A stretch of 64,000 bases of DNA from Mesorhizobium sp. AR02 (GTDB taxonomy: Bacteria; Pseudomonadota; Alphaproteobacteria; Rhizobiales; Rhizobiaceae). This document shows, one piece after another, positions 8,675 through 16,285 of the stretch; the first letter of the stretch is position 1; each line of letters starts with the position of its first letter. Where the stretch lies: positions 620,001 through 684,000 of the forward strand of contig NZ_CP080531.1 of assembly GCF_024746835.1 (NCBI RefSeq). The letters run 5' to 3'. The translations under genes were made by a program, and so were the position numbers. Under the pieces are notes generated by a model that did no database searches, was not told the DNA's origin, and saw only the letters and a list, made by a program, of their open reading frames with translations.

Positions 8675-9475
8675 TCAGGCACCCGCCTTCGCCAGGGCGT
8701 CTTGCGCCGACAGGCCGTCATGGATGACGCCCCGAAAGGCAATCGCTGCCTTTTCCGGATCGCCATGCCCCCAGAGATTGCGGCCCACCACGGCACCGCG
8801 CGCGCCGGCACGGATGGCGTCCGCCGTCTGCTGAAGGGCGCCGAGCAGCGTGTCGGTCTTCGGACCACCGGCGATCACAACCGGCACCGGGCAGGTCCGA
8901 ACGGTCTCTCGAAACGACTCGAAATCGCCCGTGTAACCGATCTTGATCACGTCGACGCCGGACTCGTAGCCGATGCGTGCCGCATAGGCGATCTCGTCGG
9001 GGGTGAAGACGATTTTTGCTCCGTCGGTGAAATCGCGAGGGTAGATATGCGCCACCACCGGCATGCCGTAGCGGGCCGCCGCGTTGACCGAGTCTGTCAG
9101 CCAGCGAATGTATTTGCCCTCGGTCGCGCCGCGCACCGGAATGGCCACGGCCAACGCATCTGCGCCCGCGCGCACCGCATCCTCGGGCGTTGCAATCAGT
9201 TCACTGATGCGATCGTCCGGGGTGAAGCAGCCGGCCTGAATCACCAGGGAAGCCTTGCCCGCGTATTGCGGCCACAGATGGCGCGCGGTGCCAGGCTGGA
9301 TGCTGACGTAGTCGGGTTTGCCCACCATGACGCGTGCAAGCGCGCCCGGCAGGTCGGCAAGACCTCCTTTGCGCACGTCGCCATAGCCGACAAAGTGGTC
9401 GACCGCGCCGCCAAAAAGATTCCCCGATGGATGTGAGAAGAGGCGCGCCAGGCGCACCTTGGTTCCGAGGCTCAT
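8675..9475 (-). CDS. class I aldolase, DeoC/LsrF/archaeal-type FBA family
   Basis: A 266-residue TIM-barrel aldolase. The frame is open to 9619, but the ATG at 9475 (MSLGTKVRLARLF) fits the family N-terminus and has GGAG 13 bases upstream. The Schiff-base lysine is Lys178 in DVIKIGYTGD, Tyr145 in AHIYPRD is the likely general acid/base, and the phosphate site is IAGGPK (201-206) with GRNLWG near the C-terminus. It should cleave a phosphorylated keto-sugar, probably the product of the neighbouring PfkB kinase. It is the first gene of the leftward operon, facing the DeoR regulator. Confidence 0.87.
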   Translation of the reverse strand: MSLGTKVRLARLFSHPSGNLFGGAVDHFVGYGDVRKGGLADLPGALARVMVGKPDYVSIQPGTARHLWPQYAGKASLVIQAGCFTPDDRISELIATPEDAVRAGADALAVAIPVRGATEGKYIRWLTDSVNAAARYGMPVVAHIYPRDFTDGAKIVFTPDEIAYAARIGYESGVDVIKIGYTGDFESFRETVRTCPVPVVIAGGPKTDTLLGALQQTADAIRAGARGAVVGRNLWGHGDPEKAAIAFRGVIHDGLSAQDALAKAGA

Positions 9476-9551
9476 GAGTCCAAAACTCTCCAATCGATTG
9501 ACTTCAAAATCCTGGACCCAGTGTTTGCGAAAGAAAGAATAAATGCAATCT

Positions 9552-9567
9552 TTCGAAAGCTTTCGAA
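9552..9567. promoter_or_regulatory. DeoR-type operator, perfect 16-bp palindrome
   Basis: TTCGAAAGCTTTCGAA is a perfect 16-bp palindrome in the 162-bp gap between the divergent aldolase (start 9475) and DeoR-family gene (start 9638). A related CGAAAGAAAG lies about 20 bp to its left. DeoR/GlpR-family proteins commonly bind TTTCG-rich inverted repeats, so this is the best candidate site for self-control and control of the sugar operon. Confidence 0.7.
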
Positions 9568-9637
9568 TTCGCCTATTTTTGGTGGAGTGAACCGAGGCCA
9601 GGGCGATCGCTTGGCGCATGGAGGCAAGGACAGGGCA

Positions 9638-10399
9638 ATGTTGTCAGAGCAGAGACGCCAATCGATCCTGGGTGAAGTGCAACGCAGCGGACAGGTTCGC
9701 ATCAAGGACCTGTCAGACGATTTTGGCGTGTCGGAAGTCACGGTGCGCTCCGACCTCGAGATACTGGACCGCAAGGGACTGCTGACCAAGACCCGTGGAG
9801 GGGCGGTGACCCGGACCACAGATTCGACCACGGCCGCGTTCGCCCGGCGGATGCAAACGAACCTCGATGCAAAGAAACGCATCGCCCGGGCAGCAGTAGA
9901 ACTGTTCGAGGACAACCAATCGGTCATCTTCGACGGCGGCTCGACATTGATGCAGGTTGCCATGCTGTTACCGCCGCTCAGCAATGTCGTGGTCGCGGCC
10001 ACGGCGATGAATATCGTGCAGCATCTGATGCATCGGCCCGGGCTCGACGTTCACATGATCGGTGGCCGGGTCTATCCTGACACGGTGAGCACGCTGATCA
10101 CCGATGCCGACACGGCTCTCGGCGGCTTGGTGGCGCATCAGGTCTTTGTTGGAGCGCATGCGATTGACTCGTCACTGGATGTGGTCGACGTGAACGAAGA
10201 TATGGCGCGAACGAAACGAAACCTCGTGCGCATGGCCCGGCGCGTTGTCCTCCTTGCGGATTCGAGCAAATGGGGCGTCAGCGGAACCTCCAAGGCATTT
10301 TCGCTGTCGAGCGTCGATGTCGTGATCACAGACGATGGCCTGTCCGACCCGATACGCAGCCAGCTTGATAGGATCGGGGCCAAGGTGATCTATGCCTGA
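9638..10399 (+). CDS. DeoR/GlpR-family transcriptional regulator
   Basis: A 253-residue regulator. The start at 9638 (MLSEQRRQSIL) is the standard DeoR N-terminus and follows a GGAGG/AAGGA stretch; an open extension to 9521 is not DeoR-like. The winged HTH covers residues about 5-55 (LSDDFGVSEVTVRSDLEIL), followed by the sugar-phosphate-sensing DeoRC domain with FVGAHAID. It is divergent from the aldolase-kinase-importer operon and most likely represses it until a phosphorylated intermediate accumulates. Confidence 0.92.
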   Translation: MLSEQRRQSILGEVQRSGQVRIKDLSDDFGVSEVTVRSDLEILDRKGLLTKTRGGAVTRTTDSTTAAFARRMQTNLDAKKRIARAAVELFEDNQSVIFDGGSTLMQVAMLLPPLSNVVVAATAMNIVQHLMHRPGLDVHMIGGRVYPDTVSTLITDADTALGGLVAHQVFVGAHAIDSSLDVVDVNEDMARTKRNLVRMARRVVLLADSSKWGVSGTSKAFSLSSVDVVITDDGLSDPIRSQLDRIGAKVIYA

Positions 10400-10493
10400 C
10401 CCCGTCGCGGTCCCTGGCCGCGACGGAAATATCCAATGCGCGCATGACCCACGGGATTTGCATCGGCGCCCGGCCGTTTTTCAGGTCTGTCAT
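10326..10493 (-). CDS. possible small ORF or gene remnant with strong ribosome site
   Basis: A 55-codon frame beginning MTDLKNGRAPMQIPWVMRAL is preceded by GGGAGGAGA six bases before the ATG, one of the best Shine-Dalgarno sites in the window. The predicted protein has no recognisable domain, and its end runs antisense into the last 74 bases of the DeoR gene. The start may be what remains of a gene cut off when the DeoR block joined this locus. A functional short peptide is less likely. No function is proposed. Confidence 0.3.
   Translation of the reverse strand: MTDLKNGRAPMQIPWVMRALDISVAARDRDGVRHRSPWPRSYQAGCVSGRTGHRL
10402..10426 (+). terminator. hairpin after the DeoR gene
   Basis: A 9-bp perfect stem (CCGTCGCGG/CCGCGACGG) with a 7-nt loop begins two bases after the DeoR stop codon. 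The following bases are A/T-rich but there is no clear T-run. It probably ends or stabilises the deoR transcript. Confidence 0.5.
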
Positions 10494-10564
10494 CTTCTCC
10501 TCCCAATGCCGGCAGCCTCCCGAATGTCGCGCCAGCATTTTCGCATGGTCTATAAAAATTTTAC

Positions 10565-10573
10565 GCGCGTCAA
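10565..10573 (+). promoter_or_regulatory. AT-rich promoter zone with GCGCGTCAA half-site
   Basis: The 268-bp gap 10400-10667 holds an AT-rich stretch around 10545-10590 that is probably the promoter for the dehydrogenase gene at 10668. Within it GCGCGTCAA is identical to the left arm of the inverted repeat at 13951-13972 upstream of the LacI gene. The matching right arm here is degenerate. Shared LacI control of both ends of this small cluster is an inference. Confidence 0.35.
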
Positions 10574-10667
10574 GATTTAAAATGTTGTATAGCGCTTTCC
10601 CAGAATGATCCGTTGCCGGCGCGGCGGATCCGGCAGAGCATGAGCAAGTTGGGAGGTACGGCCAGAA

Positions 10668-11816
10668 ATGCAGGGAAAATCAAAGACGAAGCTCGGAATC
10701 GGCGTCATCGGATGCGGCAACATCTCGATGACCTACCTGCGCAATGCAGCCCTCTTTGGTGGCATAGAGCTGCGCGCCTGCGCCGATATCTCCGCCGACA
10801 TGGCGGCGTTGCGGGCGAAGGAATATGGCATCCGGGCGCTCGGCGTCGATGCGCTGCTGGCCGACCCCGAGATCGATCTTGTTCTCAACCTGACCATTCC
10901 GGCGGCGCATTTCGACATTTCGTTCTCCGCCCTTTCGGCCGGAAAACACGTCTTCACCGAAAAGCCGCTGGCGACTTCGGCCAGCGACGGGCGTCGCCTG
11001 GTAGCCGAGGCGGCAAAGCGCGGCCTGCTGCTCGGCTCGGCCCCCGATACGTTCCTCGGTGCCGCCGGCCGGCGGGCGCGGCGGCTGATGGATGAGGGCG
11101 CCATTGGCCGCCCGGCCACCGGCACCGCCTTCATGATGGGGCGCGGCATGGAGCACTGGCACCCGAACCCGCAATTCTACTACCAGCCGGGCGGCGGCCC
11201 GGTGTTCGACATGGGCCCCTACTACCTGACCATGCTGGTCAATCTGCTTGGTCCCGTCGCGCGCGTCATGGCGATGGCGACGCGTGGCCAGGAGGAGCGG
11301 CTGATCACCGCCGAGGGACCGTTCAAGAACACCATGTTCAAGGTCGGCACGCCGACCAACGTGCTGTCGCTGCTCGAATTCCGCTCCGGCGCCACCGTCA
11401 CCTTCGGCGCTTCCTGGGACGTCTTCAAGCATTCCAACCATCCGATCGAACTGCATGGCACGGAAGGCTCGCTGCGCCTGCCCGATCCCGACACGTTCGG
11501 CGGCACCGTCTCGCTGTCCGAACGCGGCACGGACTGGAAGGATTTTGCCAGCGAAGGCGAGCTCTACGGCGCCCGCAACTGGCCTTATGCCGCGCCCGAC
11601 CGTGCCAATTACCGCATGCTCGGCGTCGCCGATCTGGTGCGCTCGCTGAAGACAGGCTCGACGCCCCGCGCGTCCGGCACTCTGGCGCTGCATGTGCTGG
11701 AGATCATGGAAGCGATCCTGCGTTCCGGCGAAACCAAGAGCTCGGTTGCCATTGCCGGTGACGTCGTCCAGCCGGCACTGCTGACCGAGGACGAGGCAAG
11801 CAGCTTGCTCGCCTAG
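10668..11816 (+). CDS. Gfo/Idh/MocA family dehydrogenase
   Basis: A 382-residue NAD(P)-dependent oxidoreductase. The Rossmann motif is IGVIGCGNISMTY (11-23), EKP lies at 98-100 (HVFTEKPLAT), and the second domain has the PGGGPVFDMGPYYL stretch typical of the family, where the active-site Lys is that of EKP. It probably oxidises a sugar, inositol or glycoside. It stands at the head of a two-gene unit with an esterase and is convergent to a LacI regulator. It is a different subfamily from the enzyme at 1259-2335. Confidence 0.87.
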   Translation: MQGKSKTKLGIGVIGCGNISMTYLRNAALFGGIELRACADISADMAALRAKEYGIRALGVDALLADPEIDLVLNLTIPAAHFDISFSALSAGKHVFTEKPLATSASDGRRLVAEAAKRGLLLGSAPDTFLGAAGRRARRLMDEGAIGRPATGTAFMMGRGMEHWHPNPQFYYQPGGGPVFDMGPYYLTMLVNLLGPVARVMAMATRGQEERLITAEGPFKNTMFKVGTPTNVLSLLEFRSGATVTFGASWDVFKHSNHPIELHGTEGSLRLPDPDTFGGTVSLSERGTDWKDFASEGELYGARNWPYAAPDRANYRMLGVADLVRSLKTGSTPRASGTLALHVLEIMEAILRSGETKSSVAIAGDVVQPALLTEDEASSLLA

Positions 11817-11836
11817 GCGTCGTGACGGAGATGGTG

Positions 11837-12787
11837 ATGACGCTCGATCCGGATGCGCTGCGCGTCCTCGAAATCGGCCGCGCGGCCGGCGGTGAGCCGT
11901 TCGAGAACGGCAGCGTGGCGGCGGCGCGGGCCGCCTATAACGCTTCGTTTCCGACACAGCAGGGCGAGCACGAGCCAGTGGCAGTGACCTCGCAACAAGA
12001 GATCGACGGGCCGAACGGCCCGGTCACGATCCGCATCCATCGCGGCATCGGCGCGCCGCGGACCGGGGCGCGCGCCGTGCTCTATCTGCATGGCGGCGGC
12101 TGGGTCGTCGGCAATCTCCACTCGCATGACGAGATCTGCCGCTGGCTGGCCAATCTGGGTGATGCCGTCGTCGTCTGCCCCGATTATCGACTGGCGCCTG
12201 AACACAAATTCCCCGCCGGGCTCGAGGACTGCGCAGCAGCGCTCCGCTTCATGGTGGAGAATGCCAGGGAACTGGGCATCGACCCGGCCCGCATCAGCGT
12301 TGCCGGCGACAGCGCCGGTGGCAACCTTGCCGCCGTCCTGGCCTTGCTTTCCCGCGACCGGCTGGCACCGCCGCTTGCCGCTCAGATCCTGATCTATCCC
12401 AACACCGAAGCCCGCCAGACGGCGGACAGCTATCGGCGCTTCGGTGACGGCTTTGGGCTGACCGCCGCCACCATGGCCTGGTTCCGCGACCATTATGTGC
12501 GAACGCCCGCCGACATCACGGACTGGCGCGTCTCGCCGCTGCTTGCATCAAGCCTTGCCGGCGCCGCACCCGCATTTGTCGTGATCGCCGGCCATGACAT
12601 CCTTGCCGACGAAGGTACGGCTTATGCCGAGCGCCTGCGCGCCGAAGGCGTGCCGTTGGTCCTGCGGCACTGGCCGGGCCAAATCCACGGCTTCGTCTCG
12701 ATGGGCCGCCACATATTGGCCGCGCGGCAGGCGGTGAGCGAGGCGGCGGCCTGGCTCAAACTGCAGACACGCGCTCAGGCCGACTGA
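11837..12787 (+). CDS. alpha/beta hydrolase, hormone-sensitive-lipase family
   Basis: A 316-residue carboxylesterase-like enzyme. The oxyanion motif HGGGW is at 85-89, nucleophile Ser159 sits in AGDSAGG, and the later Asp (GHDILADEG) and His (QIHGF) complete the triad. ATG 11837 is preferred because GGAG lies six bases upstream; ATG 11831 and GTG 11822 are in frame. It begins about 20 bases after the dehydrogenase stop, so the two are one operon. It may remove acyl groups from a glycoside or sugar. Its last 13 bases overlap the convergent LacI gene. Confidence 0.88.
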   Translation: MTLDPDALRVLEIGRAAGGEPFENGSVAAARAAYNASFPTQQGEHEPVAVTSQQEIDGPNGPVTIRIHRGIGAPRTGARAVLYLHGGGWVVGNLHSHDEICRWLANLGDAVVVCPDYRLAPEHKFPAGLEDCAAALRFMVENARELGIDPARISVAGDSAGGNLAAVLALLSRDRLAPPLAAQILIYPNTEARQTADSYRRFGDGFGLTAATMAWFRDHYVRTPADITDWRVSPLLASSLAGAAPAFVVIAGHDILADEGTAYAERLRAEGVPLVLRHWPGQIHGFVSMGRHILAARQAVSEAAAWLKLQTRAQAD

Positions 12788-13809
12788 CGCATCACCAGCG
12801 TTGCGCCGAGCTTGACGTTGCGTGCCAGACCCTGGCCGGGCGGATCGGCCTCATCGAGCAAGGCCAGCAGGATCTCGACGCTGCGGCCGGCCATGGCAGC
12901 AAAATCCTGCGCCATGGTGGTGAGCGCCGGACAGGTGTAGCGGCTCAGCGGATGATCGTCATGGGCGGCGACACGGAAATCGCAATCGGCCCGGCGGCCG
13001 ATCTTCAGCCCGCGTGAAAAAGCGGCCGCCATGACGCCAAAGGCGAGACGGTCATTGGCGCATAGCAGCGTGCGTGCCGGCAGGCCGCCTTTCTCGAGCG
13101 TCCGCTCCATCCATTCATGGCCGATGCGCTCAAAATCCCAGCTGTAGTCGCCCGCCGCCTCGAGGACGACGGGTTCCTGGTCGGCGGCCCGCATCGTCTC
13201 GATATAGCTCTGCAGGCGTTCGCCCGAATTGTGATTGACGTGCGGAATGTCGACATAGACCGGCGGCTCGCCGGACCGGCAGAGGTAATCGACGATGGTC
13301 GACGTGCTCTGATGGTTGTCGTTGCCGACGAACGGCGTATCGCCCTCGATGTAGGTGTCGAAATAGACGATCGGAATGTCCTCGCTCATCCGCTCGAAGA
13401 CACCGGGTTCGGAGACCAACCCCAGCGGGGCGACGATAGCGCCGGCGACCTTCAGCGACATCAGCGTCCTGACCGATTCCGCCTCCAGCTTCGGCGAACC
13501 GTGCGAGGAGATGACGATCGGCCAGAAACCCTCGTCGCGGCAGCGCAGTTCGATGCGGCTGACCATTTCGGCATAGAACGGATCGGTGAGCGCCGGCACG
13601 ACGATGCCGACATTGCGGGTGCGCTTGCGGTTGAGATTGCGCGCGAAAACGTTCGGCTGGTAGTCCGAGGATCGCAGTGCCGCCTCGATGCGCGCCCGCG
13701 TCGCCGGCTTCACGCTGGCCGGATCGTCGAAATACTTCGACAGGGTCGGCCGCGATACGCCGGACGCCCTGGCGAAATCATCCATCGTGCGGTGGGTCTT
13801 CTCCGCCAT
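12775..13809 (-). CDS. LacI-family transcriptional regulator
   Basis: A 344-residue regulator. It has an N-terminal HTH and hinge (MDDFARASGVSRPTLSKYF, with NVFARNLNRKRTRNVGIVVP as hinge and start of the core), then a periplasmic-binding-protein-like sensor domain with NDRLAFG. It is convergent with the esterase, overlapping it by 13 bases. The inverted repeat at 13951-13972 lies about 140 bp upstream and a half-site precedes the dehydrogenase at 10668. It probably senses a sugar that the dehydrogenase/esterase pair degrades. Confidence 0.9.
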   Translation of the reverse strand: MAEKTHRTMDDFARASGVSRPTLSKYFDDPASVKPATRARIEAALRSSDYQPNVFARNLNRKRTRNVGIVVPALTDPFYAEMVSRIELRCRDEGFWPIVISSHGSPKLEAESVRTLMSLKVAGAIVAPLGLVSEPGVFERMSEDIPIVYFDTYIEGDTPFVGNDNHQSTSTIVDYLCRSGEPPVYVDIPHVNHNSGERLQSYIETMRAADQEPVVLEAAGDYSWDFERIGHEWMERTLEKGGLPARTLLCANDRLAFGVMAAAFSRGLKIGRRADCDFRVAAHDDHPLSRYTCPALTTMAQDFAAMAGRSVEILLALLDEADPPGQGLARNVKLGATLVMRQSA

Positions 13810-13950
13810 CGATATTTCAGGCCCCTTTGCCCTCGCTGCCAGCCTTCCGGCCAGAATCAGTCTTGCGACCGTTGCCGTGAGGCAGCATTGCTTGACCGAA
13901 TTTGTTCAGTCAAATTTCAGCGTTTCCAGTACAACGCAAAAGAGTTGCGC

Positions 13951-13972
13951 GCGTCAAATTATTTATTGACGC
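13951..13972. promoter_or_regulatory. operator-like inverted repeat upstream of lacI-type gene
   Basis: GCGTCAA and TTGACGC form 7-bp perfect arms around an AT-only 8-bp centre. It lies in the 196-bp gap between the LacI-type gene (start 13809) and the stop of the quinone-oxidoreductase fusion (14006). Size and symmetry fit a LacI-family site. It is far upstream of the LacI start codon, so it may overlap that promoter rather than the leader. Confidence 0.5.
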
Positions 13973-14005
13973 TCCAAAAATGGAAACTCGGACTTTGAGC
14001 CTCGG

Positions 14006-15532
14006 TTACGGCTTCGGCAGCAGGACCAGCGCTCCCGTCGTGCGGCGGGATTCCAGGTCGCGATGCGCGTCGGCGGCGTTGGCGAGGGTGTAACGCGTCG
14101 GCGCCTCGACCCTGACCACGCCCTGGCGCAGCGCCTGGAAGAACCTGGCGACGTGCGGCGCGAGTTTTTCCGGCGTGTCGGTGTAGTGCGCGTAGTTGGG
14201 TCGCGAAATGGTGAGCGATTTGGAGGCGAAGCGGCCGATATCCCAATTGCCGACCGGCCCGGAAGCCTGGCCGAAACTGACGAGATGGCCGCGCACGGCA
14301 AGGGCCGCCAGCGAGCCGCCGAATGTGTCGTTGCCGACCGCGTCATAGGCGACATCGGCGCCCCTGCCCCCCGTCAGCCGCATGACCGCATCGGCGAAAT
14401 TTTCGCGCGAATAGACAATGACATGGTGGGCGCCGAGACGCTCGACGATGCGTGCCTTGTCGTCACTCGACACGGTGGCGATGACCGTCGCGCCGAGATG
14501 ACGCGCCCATTGCACCAGCAACTGGCCGATGCCGCCGGCCGCCGCATGGATGAGGACGATATCGCCCGGTTTGACGGCATGGACATCATGCAGCAGGAAA
14601 CTGACGCTGACGCCCTTGAGCAGGCTGGCGGCGGCGATCTCATCGGCGATGTCGTCCGAGAGGTGAACCAGCAGTTCGGGCGCCATGTTGCGCCGCTCGC
14701 TGTAAGCGCCGACCGGCGGACAGGCATAGGCAACGCGGTCGCCGACCGAAAAGCCCGACACCGCCGATCCAACCGCCTCGACGATGCCTGCCGCCTCCAT
14801 GCCCGGCACGCCAGGCGGCTGCAGGAGGTCGAAGTAGCCGGTGCGGCAATAGACGTCGATGAAATTGACGCCGATCACCGTGTGACGAAGCCGTACCTCG
14901 TTCGGTGCCGGCGGCGGCAGCCCGATCTCTCGGAGTTGCAACTCTTCCGGTCCGCCATAGCGCTCGACAACGATCGCACGGGTCGTCGCGGTCTTGCCAG
15001 GGACGATCATTGATGCGGCACGCGGCATGTCCAACGCCGGGGTCGGCGCGACAATCGCCTGAGGCGGTCTCGTCGCGACCGGTGAGCCTACGTCTCTTCG
15101 TCGCAGCAGATTGCGCACCGCCGCGAAGCCGGCCTGATAGATGCCTTCGCTGACCAGCCTGACCAGTTCGTCGCGGCGATGCGCCGGCGGCTGGAACTCG
15201 GAGCGCCATTCCCAGAAGGTCGCGTTGCCGTCGGTTACCGGCTTCAGCCGCAGCGAGGCGACATAGCCCATCAGCGGCAGCGGCGCTTCGAGCAGGCAGT
15301 AGCTCAGCCGCCGGTCCTTGTCCGATAGCGCCAGCAATTGCTCGCGCAGCTCGCTACCGTCGTTCAGCCGGAAGTGGCGCACCGCGCCGACGGCGTCGAC
15401 CGGCTCGCCGCCCTCGATCTCGCTGAAGGCGATCGCCGGATGCCAGCGGTCGTGGCCGTTGAAATCGCGCAGGATCGCCCAGGCCTCGTCGATCGGCGCA
15501 TCGATGATCGTGCTCTGGCAAACCCTGACCAT
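14006..15532 (-). CDS. SRPBCC domain fused to zinc-free quinone oxidoreductase
   Basis: A 508-residue two-domain protein. Residues 1-145 form a SRPBCC (polyketide-cyclase/START-like) hydrophobic-ligand domain. Residues 147-183 are a Pro/Ala-rich linker. From about 184 to the end it is a quinone-oxidoreductase-type MDR enzyme, with NADPH site IHAAAGGIGQLLVQWA and no structural-zinc cysteine cluster. The MDR part alone has the usual family length (about 325). Frame and codon use are continuous across the join. The SRPBCC part is clearly paralogous to the next gene upstream, 9 bases away. The SRPBCC pocket may present a hydrophobic enone to the reductase. Confidence 0.87.
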   Translation of the reverse strand: MVRVCQSTIIDAPIDEAWAILRDFNGHDRWHPAIAFSEIEGGEPVDAVGAVRHFRLNDGSELREQLLALSDKDRRLSYCLLEAPLPLMGYVASLRLKPVTDGNATFWEWRSEFQPPAHRRDELVRLVSEGIYQAGFAAVRNLLRRRDVGSPVATRPPQAIVAPTPALDMPRAASMIVPGKTATTRAIVVERYGGPEELQLREIGLPPPAPNEVRLRHTVIGVNFIDVYCRTGYFDLLQPPGVPGMEAAGIVEAVGSAVSGFSVGDRVAYACPPVGAYSERRNMAPELLVHLSDDIADEIAAASLLKGVSVSFLLHDVHAVKPGDIVLIHAAAGGIGQLLVQWARHLGATVIATVSSDDKARIVERLGAHHVIVYSRENFADAVMRLTGGRGADVAYDAVGNDTFGGSLAALAVRGHLVSFGQASGPVGNWDIGRFASKSLTISRPNYAHYTDTPEKLAPHVARFFQALRQGVVRVEAPTRYTLANAADAHRDLESRRTTGALVLLPKP

Positions 15533-15541
15533 CGGCCGGCG

Positions 15542-15979
15542 TCAGCGCCCGAACCGGTGTTTCAGCGCGGTCAGGGCGGTCTGGAACACGCCATGGCCGA
15601 TCTGATGCATCAGGGCGGCCTCGCGATCCGGCGCGCAGTCGAACTCCGCCTGCCATTCGGCGAGCGTCAGATTGCCGTCGGTGATCGGCGTCAGCGACAG
15701 GGTGGCGACATAATTCTCCACCGCCATCGGGCTTTCGAGGATCGCATAGCTGCAGGACAGGTCGTAGTCCGACAACGCCAGCAATCTCTCACGAATCCGC
15801 CCGCCGTCCTTCAGCGTGAAACTTCTGATGCAGCCGATCTGGTCGGCCTGGGCGTTCTGCTCGATGCGGCTCTCGGCGACAAACGGCGCCCAGCTTGGCA
15901 GTGCGTTGAAGTTGCGGACGAGCTTCCACACCTCCGCCGCCGGCGCAGGAATGACCGAAGAGACATAGACCTTGGTCAT
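15542..15979 (-). CDS. SRPBCC (polyketide cyclase/START-like) family protein
   Basis: A 145-residue SRPBCC protein. The ATG at 15979 (MTKVYVSSVIPAPAAEVWKL) is the domain start; the frame stays open to 16225 only because it crosses a palindromic repeat. It aligns along its length with residues 1-145 of the fusion downstream, sharing AP..E.W...R.FN, ERLLALSD/EQLLALSD and L.PITDGN/L.PVTDGN. A tandem duplication followed by fusion of one copy to the reductase is the simplest account. The ligand is unknown. Confidence 0.85.
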   Translation of the reverse strand: MTKVYVSSVIPAPAAEVWKLVRNFNALPSWAPFVAESRIEQNAQADQIGCIRSFTLKDGGRIRERLLALSDYDLSCSYAILESPMAVENYVATLSLTPITDGNLTLAEWQAEFDCAPDREAALMHQIGHGVFQTALTALKHRFGR

Positions 15980-16043
15980 GCTTGCGAGCCGGCCGTGGGC
16001 ATGGCAGTCCGCGCATGCATTGTCTCGCGCCGCGCCAGCTCGA

Positions 16044-16185
16044 CCCCCACTCCGTCGAGCTTCGCTCGACACCTCTCCCCCGATCGACGGGGGAGAGGAA
16101 GGGCGCGAACCGTCCGCGGCGGGCTCCCTTCCTCTCCCTCCGGAGGGGGGAGAGGTGGCGCTGCGAAGCAGCGACGGAGTGGGGG
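16044..16185. repeat. nested palindromic intergenic repeat element
   Basis: A 142-bp element bounded by 14-bp inverted ends (CCCCCACTCCGTCG at 16044-16057 and its complement at 16172-16185). Inside are four further hairpins: GTCGAGC/GCTCGAC (16054-16070), CTCTCCCCC/GGGGGAGAG (16073-16097), CCTCTCCC with GGGAGAGG (16131-16155) and CGCTGC/GCAGCG near 16160-16173. It fills most of the 306-bp gap between the SRPBCC and flotillin-like genes. Repeats with this CTCTCCCCC-rich mosaic style are common between genes in Mesorhizobium and relatives. No coding capacity is seen. Confidence 0.8.
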
Positions 16186-16285
16186 AACCACTTGGCAATA
16201 ATCGCGAACCGACGCAGCATGGCAATCAGGTGCAAGACGTCGTCTCGCACGGCCCAACGAAGCGCAAGGAAACACCGCCCTCACC

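Noticed and set aside
10680..11957. 425-codon open frame on the minus strand
   Set aside because: It is antisense to the Gfo/Idh/MocA dehydrogenase, which shows GxGxxx and EKP motifs in the other strand.
16044..16185. CRISPR array or insertion sequence
   Set aside because: The hairpins are nested inverted repeats, not evenly spaced direct repeats with spacers, and no transposase or coding capacity is present.
15980..16225. 82-codon N-terminal extension of the SRPBCC protein
   Set aside because: It is translated palindromic repeat. The domain begins at ATG 15979.
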